A DNA stretch of 64,000 nt from Parabacteroides acidifaciens (lineage in GTDB: Bacteria > Bacteroidota > Bacteroidia > Bacteroidales > Tannerellaceae): contig NZ_QREV01000008.1 in assembly GCF_003363715.1 (NCBI RefSeq), positions 71,770 to 135,769 of the forward strand. The letters are read 5' to 3'. A program made the translations under genes and the position numbers. This document shows, in pieces, positions 26,029 through 33,903 of the stretch (positions within the stretch are counted from its first letter, which is position 1; the number at the start of each line of letters is the position of its first letter). The notes beneath the pieces were generated by a model that ran no database searches, had not been told where the DNA came from, and saw only the letters and a list, made by a program, of their open reading frames with translations.

Positions 26029-26589
26029 TTAGAATTTATATGCAGCATTAACACCAAATACAACTTGATCAAAATCAGAGACAAATTGATATTTTAGCTC
26101 AAACCCTAAATCTAAGTTAGGTAAAACAGGATATTGAATACCTGCACCTAAGTTCGCTCCAAATTTAGTCATATTACCAGAGTCACCTTCCATATCATCC
26201 AACTCTTTGTCATAATCAGGGTAATAATTACTCCAATCATCATCTATATCAACATCTCCACTTCCTGCACCTGTTGATCCTAATAATGTTAGACCAACAA
26301 GAGGATAAATCTTTAGCCCTTCAACACTTTTAATGTCAAATAGATAATGTCCATTTACATTAGCACTCCATAATCCAACGCCATCTCTTTTAAGGAAATA
26401 GTCGAAACCAGGTGCAATTCTAATAGCATCCGTAACGTTGTACTTAAACTCTGCTCCAATTTTGAAAGCTTTATGAAAGCTTCCAGAGCCATAACCCAAA
26501 TTTACACTTGCTGCCTTTTCTCCTTTCTGAGCAAAGGCAGAACTAAAAGCCATTAGTACAGCAAATAGCATTAAAGTACATCTTTTCAT
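26029..26589 (-). CDS. Small outer-membrane beta-barrel protein
   Basis: 186 aa from ATG 26589 (MKRCTLMLFAVLMAFSSAFAQ, a classic signal peptide cut after AFA). The mature part alternates polar and apolar residues in strands such as ASVNLGYGSGSFHK and VLPNLDLGFELKYQF, and ends with Phe, the usual barrel-assembly signal. It carries an Asp-rich loop (about 115-135). Transcribed from a canonical promoter, divergent from the HTH gene at 26691. A minimal porin-like or structural barrel; no specific function can be named. Confidence 0.8.
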   Translation of the reverse strand: MKRCTLMLFAVLMAFSSAFAQKGEKAASVNLGYGSGSFHKAFKIGAEFKYNVTDAIRIAPGFDYFLKRDGVGLWSANVNGHYLFDIKSVEGLKIYPLVGLTLLGSTGAGSGDVDIDDDWSNYYPDYDKELDDMEGDSGNMTKFGANLGAGIQYPVLPNLDLGFELKYQFVSDFDQVVFGVNAAYKF

Positions 26590-26623
26590 ATCATATAACT
26601 TTTTAAAAATTAATATTTCGCTG

Positions 26624-26655
26624 CAAAGATAAACACTCACGGATACGTGGGCAAA
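26624..26655 (-). promoter_or_regulatory. Promoter of the barrel/lipoprotein operon
   Basis: On the minus strand TTTG (26655-26652), a 20-bp spacer and TATCTTTG (26631-26624) match the Bacteroides consensus fully. The divergent HTH gene starts 36 bases away, so its product could regulate this promoter. Confidence 0.8.
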
Positions 26656-26690
26656 TAAATCGTATATAAATCTTTGTTTTGTAACAAAAA

Positions 26691-26921
26691 ATGAAAACAA
26701 AGATAGAACAGTATGTTATAGATAGAGTAAAAGCTAAGCGGATGGAACAACATATTAGTCAAGTTGTTTTAGCCGATAGCATTAATGTTAGTAAAGGGTT
26801 TGTAGGAAATGTAGAGGTCCCTACGAATGATTACAAGTATAATATAAATCATCTCAACGAAATAGCAAAAGTGTTAAAGTGTTCTATAAAAGATTTTTTT
26901 CCAGATGAACCATTAGAATGA
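26691..26921 (+). CDS. Small XRE-like HTH protein
   Basis: 76 aa. An XRE/Cro-type helix-turn-helix, QVVLADSINVSKGFVGNVE, is followed by HLNEIAKVLKCSIKDFFP, the typical last helices of the family. It is divergent from the barrel gene with 101 bp between starts, a layout that suggests local regulation. Cytosolic. Confidence 0.75.
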   Translation: MKTKIEQYVIDRVKAKRMEQHISQVVLADSINVSKGFVGNVEVPTNDYKYNINHLNEIAKVLKCSIKDFFPDEPLE

Positions 26922-26954
26922 TTTTTTTATGTTAAAGTGCTGATTTATTGTGCT

Positions 26955-27041
26955 TTAAATTAGGAGTGTGTTAAAATCGGCTGTGTGCATGGGTGGATAC
27001 TCCGCTTTGTTGTGTTCGTTTAATTGGATTTCTGGTTCCAT
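26955..27041 (-). pseudogene. Truncated second copy of the RhuM-Fic N-terminus
   Basis: An ATG at 27041, 2 bases after the RhuM-Fic stop, opens MEPEIQLNEHNKAEYPPM, identical to the first 18 residues of RhuM-Fic, and then diverges and stops after 28 residues. It is the coding side of the downstream 57-bp repeat. The simplest reading is the stub of a deleted tandem duplicate. Confidence 0.7.
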
Positions 27042-27044
27042 ATT
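26988..27044. repeat. 57-bp direct repeat, copy 1 (downstream of RhuM-Fic)
   Basis: Identical over 57 bases to 28042-28098. It begins CATGGGTGGATACTCCGC and ends GGTTCCATATT. It lies immediately past the RhuM-Fic stop codon. The flanking bases differ on both sides. Confidence 0.95.
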
Positions 27045-28095
27045 AATTATTTTGATTGATTAAATTGACTACTACTTTGACTATGATATCTTTTTCTTCT
27101 GTACGGCTTTCGGCTATCATCAAAGTGAGAGCTACCAATGTATTATCAGCAATCCGTTTTTCTCCATTTTCACGATAGAGTATGCCGTTATTTTCCATGA
27201 ACCAAAGAAACAGCATAGCAGCAATACGCTTATTTCCATCGCTGAACGAATGATTCTTGGTAACGAGGTATAACAACATAGCAGCCTTCTCTTCAATGCT
27301 TGGATAGAGTTCTTTACCTCCAAAAGTCTGATAGATAGTGGAGATGGAACTTTTAAATGACTGGTCTTTCTCATGGGCAAATAGTTTGCTTCCTCCAAAC
27401 TTTCCTTTTAGACTCATAATGGCTTTCATTGCATTTTCGTAAGTAGCATGGAATTGATTGCTTTGGGTAGTTTGTTCGATAGTGAGTTGCTGATAGTCAT
27501 ATTTATCAAGTGTATCGAGAGCATAAACATAGTCAGTTACTACTGCTAATAGTCCTTTGGATTGTTCGGAAGTTAGTTGTTCTTGGTTCTTAATTGTGTT
27601 ACTGAGAATATGAATCATGCCTTTCAGCTCATCATACTGTTCTAATTTTATCTTTTGGTTAATGGCATATCCTTTAATAAGATAGTCTTTCAATATCTTG
27701 TTCGCCCAAATGCGGAATTGGGTGCCACGTTTAGATTTTACTCGATAACCAACAGATATAATAACATCCAGATTGTAAAGAGCGGCTTCATACTTTTGGT
27801 CACCTTCAGAACCCATATGTGCAAATTTTGCACATGTGATATGTTTTTCTAATTCTCCTTCTTTATATATATTATTGATGTGTCGTCCAATGACTGTTCT
27901 GTCTTTTTGGAACAAATCTCCCATCTGTGCCTGTGTCAGCCACACAGTGTCTGCTTCCATTTTTACATCTAATTGGATTTTACCATCTTCTGCTTGGTAG
28001 ATAATAATATTATTTGAAGCTGTGTTTAATTCATCTATATACATGGGTGGATACTCCGCTTTGTTGTGTTCGTTTAATTGGATTTCTGGTTCCAT
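27043..28095 (-). CDS. RhuM-Fic fusion (virulence RhuM family with Fic/DOC domain)
   Basis: 350 aa. Residues about 45-160 are the RhuM domain (VWLTQAQMGDLFQKDRTVIG, then YNLDVIISVGYRVKSKRGTQ). The C-terminal third is a Fic fold with HSFSDGNKRIAAMLF, the HxFxDGNKR motif in which His starts AMP or other nucleotide transfer and Lys replaces the second-position residue seen in many toxins. Known: Fic/DOC proteins modify proteins such as EF-Tu or gyrase; the RhuM part is thought to bind DNA. It lies 2 bases after the DUF4919 gene. Its N-terminal coding sequence is repeated perfectly downstream. No separate antitoxin is seen. Confidence 0.85.
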   Translation of the reverse strand: MEPEIQLNEHNKAEYPPMYIDELNTASNNIIIYQAEDGKIQLDVKMEADTVWLTQAQMGDLFQKDRTVIGRHINNIYKEGELEKHITCAKFAHMGSEGDQKYEAALYNLDVIISVGYRVKSKRGTQFRIWANKILKDYLIKGYAINQKIKLEQYDELKGMIHILSNTIKNQEQLTSEQSKGLLAVVTDYVYALDTLDKYDYQQLTIEQTTQSNQFHATYENAMKAIMSLKGKFGGSKLFAHEKDQSFKSSISTIYQTFGGKELYPSIEEKAAMLLYLVTKNHSFSDGNKRIAAMLFLWFMENNGILYRENGEKRIADNTLVALTLMIAESRTEEKDIIVKVVVNLINQNN

Positions 28096-28098
28096 ATT
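28042..28098. repeat. 57-bp direct repeat, copy 2 (start of RhuM-Fic)
   Basis: Codes for the first 18 residues of RhuM-Fic plus three bases upstream. Identical to 26988-27044, 1054 bp away. Recombination between the copies would delete the whole gene. Confidence 0.95.
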
Positions 28099-28763
28099 TA
28101 TTGTAGTTGTTGTAAATGACGAAAAGATATGCTTATGTCGAAAAATATTTTTGTTTTTCCGGTTGGAAGTTTGACGTTGAATACGTCATATTTATTTTCG
28201 AGGGTGGCTTGTTGTTGAATGGATTTTGCTTGAAGCGGTTTAAAAATGATTTCATATTCATCCGATACGCATATCACTTTGTATGCTGTTTCTGTACTGG
28301 CGCCATTACCTGTTGCTAAAATCGCTTGGATGATTTGTTGATAACGCAGAGAAGTGTTCTCGAGAAATGATTGCAAATCGGGATCTTTCAGTGCTATGCT
28401 ACATGTCATTGCTTTAATAAGCAGGCTTAAAGAAAGCGGATTCCTTTTGAGTTCTTGCTTAATCAAAGGAAGTGCCGTTGCAAAATCATTTTTTGAGTAG
28501 GCTTTATCTATATTCATGTAAAGTGCGAAACTGTTATATTCATCAGTAAAAGGAAATCCATAATAGATTTGGGCTACTTCTTCCTTGGAAAGAGTGGGAT
28601 CTCCTTGCTCAAAGCGTGTGAGTAAAAGATCGTATTCGATACGTTCATCTTTGACAAATCGCTCCATTTCAGCATAATCGATTTGCATAAATTCATTTTG
28701 AGCAAAAGCAGTAAAAGTGTTGGTAATAAAGAATAGTATTACTCCCATTAAAATTCTTGCCAT
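28098..28763 (-). CDS. DUF4919 family exported protein
   Basis: 221 aa with an N-terminal signal peptide (MARILMGVILFFITNTFTAFAQ). The mature part has helical, TPR-like pairs (YSKNDFATALPLIKQELKRNPLSLSLLIKAM) and ends in a strand-rich segment. It matches the DUF4919 layout of Bacteroidetes periplasmic proteins; function unknown. It starts 4 bases after the GNAT gene and ends 2 bases before RhuM-Fic, so the three are likely one transcript from the promoter at about 29870-29899. Confidence 0.75.
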   Translation of the reverse strand: MARILMGVILFFITNTFTAFAQNEFMQIDYAEMERFVKDERIEYDLLLTRFEQGDPTLSKEEVAQIYYGFPFTDEYNSFALYMNIDKAYSKNDFATALPLIKQELKRNPLSLSLLIKAMTCSIALKDPDLQSFLENTSLRYQQIIQAILATGNGASTETAYKVICVSDEYEIIFKPLQAKSIQQQATLENKYDVFNVKLPTGKTKIFFDISISFRHLQQLQ

Positions 28764-28767
28764 GACC

Positions 28768-29838
28768 TTATTGTTTAAAATCGTTTTTCAGTAAACTGTA
28801 TATATTGATATCCGTATATTCTCCCGACAGCAGCAATTCCCCTTCCCGTTCCGTTCCTTCAAGGGTAAATCCTAAGCGTTTAGGGATAGCGTTGCTTGGG
28901 TGGTTACCGACAGCACAGCGGATTTGGATGCGATTAATATTTCGCTCATGAAAAGCCCACTGGCAGAGGTAGCGGACTGCGTTTGTTACAATTCCTTTAC
29001 CACGATAGGCGGGAAGCAGCCAATAACCGATTTCGGTGCGGTGATTAGATGGATCGGAGAAATGGAAACCTGCTAATCCGCAGATATCTGTATCATGCTC
29101 CAAGATAAATACCGGATCACGTTTTTCATAAGGGGTCGCCAGTATAGGATGCAGAAATTGCTGTTCATCGGCTACGCTCTGAAGACTGTCCACAAACGGG
29201 AGCCAAGTGCGAAGATCATCCCGATTCTTGTCGATCGCCTCGAAAATGATGCCGGCATCTTCATAAGTCGCTTCCCGGATTGTGTAGCCGGGAACTCCGA
29301 TCGGGTTGGAATGGGGACGGAGTGTTTTCTCGAAAGCTTTTCGGGCACTGTTGTTCCGGTAATACACTTCCCCACAATAGTTGAAATCCAGTGAGTCAAT
29401 CAACCGGAGCATATAAGCATTGTCATATTTCGTATCGACACGGAAATTGTAGATCCCTTTTCGGCGGCTGACTTCTTCGGCCTGCAACATGAACTGTTTC
29501 GCCATGCCTTGCCGTTTCATCTCGTCGGCGACGGCAAGCCGGTGAACGATGAGATACGGCAAATCATTCGACCATTGATCTTTTATCTGCTCGTACACAG
29601 GTTCGCCGTCAAAAGATACGACACCATAAGCTACAACCCGGTTTTCCCGGCAGATCACATATCCGTTTCCGTCCCGGATATCTTGCCGGATATTTTCGAT
29701 GGACGGGTAATTTTCATCCCATTGCTGGCTGCCGAGCCGGCGCATTTGCGCTTTCGCCTGTTCGATGATTTGCCATATCCGTTCTGTATCTGTTTCTTCT
29801 GCTTTACGAAAGATGTCGGGGTTGTCTGAGTATTCCAT
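28768..29838 (-). CDS. Tandem GNAT acetyltransferase (two fused domains)
   Basis: 356 aa. The first GNAT domain (about 10-165) has the acetyl-CoA loop in HRLAVADEMKRQGMAKQFM. The second (about 180-350) is of the RimJ/RimL type, with EIGYWLLPAYRGKGIVTNAV as the acetyl-CoA loop and VGNHPSNAIPKRLGF as the conserved 'N..S..v..k.GF' end. Substrates are unknown; RimL-like domains usually acetylate N-termini or small amines. The protein is cytosolic and both loops look intact. It is first in a probable operon with the DUF4919 and RhuM-Fic genes. Confidence 0.85.
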   Translation of the reverse strand: MEYSDNPDIFRKAEETDTERIWQIIEQAKAQMRRLGSQQWDENYPSIENIRQDIRDGNGYVICRENRVVAYGVVSFDGEPVYEQIKDQWSNDLPYLIVHRLAVADEMKRQGMAKQFMLQAEEVSRRKGIYNFRVDTKYDNAYMLRLIDSLDFNYCGEVYYRNNSARKAFEKTLRPHSNPIGVPGYTIREATYEDAGIIFEAIDKNRDDLRTWLPFVDSLQSVADEQQFLHPILATPYEKRDPVFILEHDTDICGLAGFHFSDPSNHRTEIGYWLLPAYRGKGIVTNAVRYLCQWAFHERNINRIQIRCAVGNHPSNAIPKRLGFTLEGTEREGELLLSGEYTDINIYSLLKNDFKQ

Positions 29839-29869
29839 TAAGTCTCTGATTTTTGTTCTTTATGAACAT

Positions 29870-29899
29870 CAAAGATACTCTTATTTTTCTTTTTCTCAA
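29870..29899 (-). promoter_or_regulatory. Promoter of the GNAT operon
   Basis: On the minus strand TTG (29899-29897), a 19-bp spacer and TATCTTTG (29877-29870), followed by the ATG at 29838. Confidence 0.7.
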
Positions 29900-30047
29900 T
29901 ACCTTTTGTCAATATGTTAAAATGAGAAATAGAATTCAGTTTTTATAAACATTTGCTATTCTTAACCCGGAAATTGGAATCAAAACAGTTTAATTTTTGT
30001 TATAAAGATAAATTTAAGTCTGAAACGGTCTAAACAATTTATTAGGT

Positions 30048-31634
30048 ATGATACGAAAACTATTGATTCGGGATCTGACTCTTCGGGATGGTCAGCAATC
30101 TGCTTTTGCGACGCGGATGTCACAGGAGCAAATAGACAGAGTGCTTCCTTTTTATCGGAAAGCCGGTTTTTATGCGATGGAAGTGTGGGGAGGCGCAGTG
30201 CCTGATTCTGTTATGCGTTATTTGGGAGAAGATCCTTGGGAACGGTTGGAGAAAATAAAAGCGGCCGTCGGTAATGCCTCTAAGTTGGCAGCTCTTTCAC
30301 GTGGGCGTAACTTGTTTGGTTATGATCCTTATCCGGATAAGATAATCAAAGGGTTTTGCCGTAACTCCATTGAGTCCGGATTGGATATTATGCGTATATT
30401 TGATGCTCTGAATGATGTGGAAAACATCAAGTCGACAGTAAAATATGTAAAGCGTTTTGGAGGGATCGCCGATTGTGCTGTTTGCTACACGATCGATCCG
30501 CATCATTCGGCTGTCGAAAGGATCAAGGCTGCTTTGCATGGACATGCTCTGCACAAGCCGGTTTTCACGAATGAATATTTCCTCGACAAGGCACTTCAGA
30601 TGGAGGCTTTAGGGGCAGATATGATTACGATCAAGGATATGAGCGGTCTGCTTCCTCCCGAGAGAAGTGCGGAGATCGTGCGGTTATTTAAAAAACACCT
30701 GAAAGTTCCGGTTGATTTCCATACTCACTGTACGCCCGGTTATGGCCTGGCCTCCGTTCTGGCGGCTATCGTCAACGGGGTGGATATTGTCGATACCAAT
30801 ATCTGGTATTTTGCCGGCGGAACGGCAGCTCCGGCTGTTGAACTGGTATATGTGTTCTGTAAGAAAATGGGGATTGAACTGGATATTAATATGGAAGTGA
30901 TTACGAAGATTAACGCCCATTTGCTGGATATCCGCAAGGAACTGTCTTCTTTCGATATGGCAAAACAATTGCCGAAACCGTTTAATCCGTTGACGGATAA
31001 AATTCCGACGGAAGTAGACCGTTTCTTTAATGATGCGATCGAGGCGGCGCGGAAGGATAAAGAGGACGATTTGCTTATATTCTGCCATGCGATAGAAGAA
31101 TATTTCGGTTTCCCCGAGCCGAATGAATTGGTGAAGAAAGCCCAGATACCGGGAGGGATGTACACGAATATGATCGCCCAATTGAAACAGCTGGGTCAGT
31201 TGGATTTATTGGAAAAAGCAATGTCATTGATCCCCCAGGTGCGTATGGATGCCGGTTTGCCGCCTTTGGTGACACCGACCAGCCAAATTATCGCGGCACA
31301 AGCTGTTTCATGTGCACAGGACCTGTTAAATGGGCGTCCGTTGTATAGCCACCCTTCCAATCAGTTTATTGCCTTAGTCAAAGGGGAATATGGAAAGACG
31401 CCTGTTCCTGTCGATCCGGAGTTCCGGTTGATGATTACAGGGTCGAGAGACGAGGTTCCTTATGATCCTTCGGATTATGAGATGCAGGAGAATCCTGTGA
31501 TAGAAGAAATCGGTGTCCAGTTGGCGGAAAATGAAAAAGAGGTTTTGCTTTTGGAACTTTTCCCGATGATGGCACATCACTTTCTGGCAAAAAAGAAACA
31601 GAAACGGGCGCATACTACTTTTCCTCCGGTCTGA
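30048..31634 (+). CDS. Carboxyltransferase subunit (pyruvate carboxylase B / oxaloacetate decarboxylase alpha type)
   Basis: 528 aa. An HMGL-like TIM barrel starts IRDLTLRDGQQSAFATRM, with the metal-binding Asp in RDLTLRDGQ and the two His of VDFHTHCTPGYG. The TIM barrel is followed by the PYC_OADA conserved domain (VKKAQIPGGMYTNMIAQL). The usual biotinyl (AMKM) domain is absent, so a separate biotin carrier is needed. It transfers CO2 between carboxybiotin and pyruvate or oxaloacetate, linking to succinate/propionate metabolism. Cytosolic. It stands alone with its own terminator. Whether it works as carboxylase, decarboxylase or transcarboxylase 5S subunit cannot be told from sequence alone. 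Confidence 0.85.
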   Translation: MIRKLLIRDLTLRDGQQSAFATRMSQEQIDRVLPFYRKAGFYAMEVWGGAVPDSVMRYLGEDPWERLEKIKAAVGNASKLAALSRGRNLFGYDPYPDKIIKGFCRNSIESGLDIMRIFDALNDVENIKSTVKYVKRFGGIADCAVCYTIDPHHSAVERIKAALHGHALHKPVFTNEYFLDKALQMEALGADMITIKDMSGLLPPERSAEIVRLFKKHLKVPVDFHTHCTPGYGLASVLAAIVNGVDIVDTNIWYFAGGTAAPAVELVYVFCKKMGIELDINMEVITKINAHLLDIRKELSSFDMAKQLPKPFNPLTDKIPTEVDRFFNDAIEAARKDKEDDLLIFCHAIEEYFGFPEPNELVKKAQIPGGMYTNMIAQLKQLGQLDLLEKAMSLIPQVRMDAGLPPLVTPTSQIIAAQAVSCAQDLLNGRPLYSHPSNQFIALVKGEYGKTPVPVDPEFRLMITGSRDEVPYDPSDYEMQENPVIEEIGVQLAENEKEVLLLELFPMMAHHFLAKKKQKRAHTTFPPV

Positions 31635-31655
31635 TGACCGGGGAAAACTTTTTTT
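31619..31655 (+). terminator. Terminator overlapping the end of the carboxyltransferase gene
   Basis: Stem TTTTCCTCCGGTC / GACCGGGGAAAA (one bulge) followed by TTTTTTT. The stop codon lies in the loop. Confidence 0.8.
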
Positions 31656-31693
31656 GTCTTACATTTGTCTGCCGGATGTAAGCCCGATAGGAT

Positions 31694-33337
31694 ATGAGAG
31701 AGAGGTGGAGGATAATTTTGTTTTTACTTTTTACTGCAAATATAGCTTTTGCGGACAATAACCTCGACTCAATATTGATCCGTCTGGATCAGACAATCCT
31801 CCGGCATGAGATATATAAGAACGCAAGGGAAGCCCGTATCCGTGTCCTGAAGGAAAAAGCAGTAAATGCCGAGCCTGTCTCTCTTGCCGCTTATCAGTTG
31901 AATGATAGTATTTTCCGGGAGTATAAATCCTATATGTGTGATTCTGCGGTTCATTATCTGAATAAAAACGTCGAGATTGCCCGTAAGCTTCATGACCGTG
32001 AACGGGAATATAAAAGTATATTTCTTTTATCTTCATTGCTTGCTACTGCCGGCATGTATCAGGAAGCTGTCGATATGTTGGGAGATATCCGGCGAGAGCA
32101 GTTACCCTCCTCCCTTATTCAGGATTATTACGTTTGTAAGGAACATGTTTACAGGGAAATATCGGGGAACTCCCGTGAACCGAAAAGTAAACGCCGTTAT
32201 GGGGATTTGTCTCTGGCTTACCGCGATTCGTTATTAAGGATACTGCCGGAAGGTGTAGACAAGCGGATTGAGTTGCAGGAACTTGTCTTACGAGCAGACG
32301 GACGTATGGAGGATGCTTGCCGGATAAACGATGCCAGGCTGGCAAGAGTGCCTTTCGGCTCTCCGGAGTATGCACTGACCTCTTATCAACGTGCCATGAT
32401 CTACCGTCAGGAGGGGAATCGGGAGAAAGAGAAACTCTATTTGGCTCTGTCATCTCTGTCAGACGTGCAATCTGCCATCACGGATCATGCTTCTCTGTGG
32501 ATGCTGGCCGATTTATTGCTCAAGGATGGCGATATAGAACGTGCTTATCACTATATCCGTTTTTCCTGGGATGAGACAAACCGGTTCCGGGCCCGTTCGA
32601 GAAGTTGGCAGAGCGCTGATATCCTTTCGCTGATCGACAAGAACTATCAGGCAACGATCGAGAAAAAGAACCGAATGCTGGTGACCTACCTGGCTCTGAT
32701 CAGCTTGCTGACCTTGTTACTGATATCTGCCGTTATTTATATCTACCGACAGATGAAACGCCTGGCGGAAGCCCGGAATCATTTGCAGGAAACAAATGGG
32801 CAGTTAAAGGTTTTGAATGGGGAGCTGCATCAGATGAACGCACGTTTGCAGTCGGCCAACCGGCAACTTTCCGAATCCAACCAGATTAAAGAGGAATATA
32901 TCGGACGTTTCATAAAGCTATGTTCTACTTATATCGATAAGCTGGATGGTTACCGCCGTATGGTCAACAAGAAAGTCTGTGCCGGACAGATAGAGGAGCT
33001 GGCCAAAATTACCCGTTCTTCTAATGCGCTGAACGCGGAATTGGATGAATTGTATAAGAATTTTGATACGGCATTCCTTCATTTGTTCCCTAACTTTGTG
33101 GCGCAGTTTAATGCGCTTTTGCAGGAAGACGAACAGATCGTATTGAAGAGGGATGAGTTGTTGAACACGGAACTCCGTATTTTTGCTTTGATTCGCTTAG
33201 GCATTAATGATAGTTCCCAGATTGCAGAATTTCTTCGTTATTCGGTTAACACGATCTACAACTATAGGGCGAAGGTAAAAAACAAAGCCTGTGTTTCCCG
33301 GGATGATTTTGAGAATTTGGTGCGTGAAATACATTAA
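31694..33337 (+). CDS. DUF6377-type membrane-bound regulator with LuxR-like C-terminus
   Basis: 547 aa. A signal peptide (ILFLLFTANIAFA) is followed by a periplasmic TPR-like region (about 40-330), one membrane span (TYLALISLLTLLLISAVIYIY, about 333-353), a coiled coil (Gln/Asn/Leu-rich, 355-410) and a C-terminal helical DNA-binding-like domain containing RLGINDSSQIAEFLRYSVNTIYNYRAKV, which resembles the LuxR HTH. Known: proteins of this layout are Bacteroidetes one-component sensors that couple an envelope signal to transcription. The target is unknown; the small membrane-protein gene downstream is the nearest candidate. Confidence 0.8.
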   Translation: MRERWRIILFLLFTANIAFADNNLDSILIRLDQTILRHEIYKNAREARIRVLKEKAVNAEPVSLAAYQLNDSIFREYKSYMCDSAVHYLNKNVEIARKLHDREREYKSIFLLSSLLATAGMYQEAVDMLGDIRREQLPSSLIQDYYVCKEHVYREISGNSREPKSKRRYGDLSLAYRDSLLRILPEGVDKRIELQELVLRADGRMEDACRINDARLARVPFGSPEYALTSYQRAMIYRQEGNREKEKLYLALSSLSDVQSAITDHASLWMLADLLLKDGDIERAYHYIRFSWDETNRFRARSRSWQSADILSLIDKNYQATIEKKNRMLVTYLALISLLTLLLISAVIYIYRQMKRLAEARNHLQETNGQLKVLNGELHQMNARLQSANRQLSESNQIKEEYIGRFIKLCSTYIDKLDGYRRMVNKKVCAGQIEELAKITRSSNALNAELDELYKNFDTAFLHLFPNFVAQFNALLQEDEQIVLKRDELLNTELRIFALIRLGINDSSQIAEFLRYSVNTIYNYRAKVKNKACVSRDDFENLVREIH

Positions 33338-33494
33338 TCCTTTCACTGCTAATCCACTTTTTTAGTAACATTGTTTTGAGTTATTATGCTGTAATATAGT
33401 GTATTAATATTTTTGTTTGTCCACTTATTTGTTCACTGATCCTGTTTTGTCTTTTCTTTCTGCTTAATTTTGAATCACACAAAAAGTAATACGC

Positions 33495-33644
33495 ATGGAG
33501 AAGAACATAGGGGAGTTTCTATCCCGCAAAAGTACGGAGATAATCGCTATAATTGCCTGTATCGGTTTAGTTGTTACTCTGATTCTTGCTGCCGGAACGA
33601 TTCGAATTGAGCAGGAGAAGGCGTGTATTGTGTCGCATAAATAA
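33495..33644 (+). CDS. 49-aa single-span membrane protein
   Basis: ATG at 33495, TAA at 33642-33644. A charged start (MEKNIGEFLSRKSTE) is followed by a clear membrane span (IIAIIACIGLVVTLILAAG) and a short tail. It is 157 bases after the DUF6377 gene. Small proteins with one span are often toxins, regulators or subunits of larger complexes; none can be chosen here. Confidence 0.55.
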   Translation: MEKNIGEFLSRKSTEIIAIIACIGLVVTLILAAGTIRIEQEKACIVSHK

Positions 33645-33715
33645 AGAAAGTGTTTTTGGTATTCTCTTATATATAAATACCCGGTTTAATGTTTTTAGGG
33701 TACGCTGTTTGTGAT

Positions 33716-33755
33716 AATCCCCGAACTTTCTAAAATGAAAGTGGCGGGGATTCTT
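33716..33755 (+). terminator. Terminator upstream of the cobalamin riboswitch
   Basis: Stem AATCCCCG-ACTTTC / GAAAGT-GCGGGGATT with one mismatch, followed by CTTTTTTTCTT. It isolates the riboswitch transcript from upstream genes. Confidence 0.8.
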
Positions 33756-33768
33756 TTTTTCTTATTAC

Positions 33769-33886
33769 TTTTGCCGTTGAAACAGGTTTCGTTATCCTTT
33801 TCAGGATAAGGATTAAAAGGGAACCGGGTGGGAATCCCGGACAGACCACGCGTTCCCGTGGGGTAGGATAAGACTTGTCGGCAAGA
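33769..33886 (+). ncRNA. Cobalamin riboswitch
   Basis: The P1 stem is formed by TTGCCG (33771-33776) and CGGCAA (33879-33884). Between them are the conserved GGGAACCGGGTGGGAATCCC region with GGACAG, and GATAAGACTTGTCGGCAAG in place of the B12 box. It ends 18 bases before the ABC transporter operon. Known: such elements repress corrinoid uptake genes when adenosylcobalamin is plentiful. This identifies the downstream transporter as a B12 importer rather than an iron-siderophore one. Confidence 0.85.
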
Positions 33887-33903
33887 AATAAAATAAATTG
33901 AAT

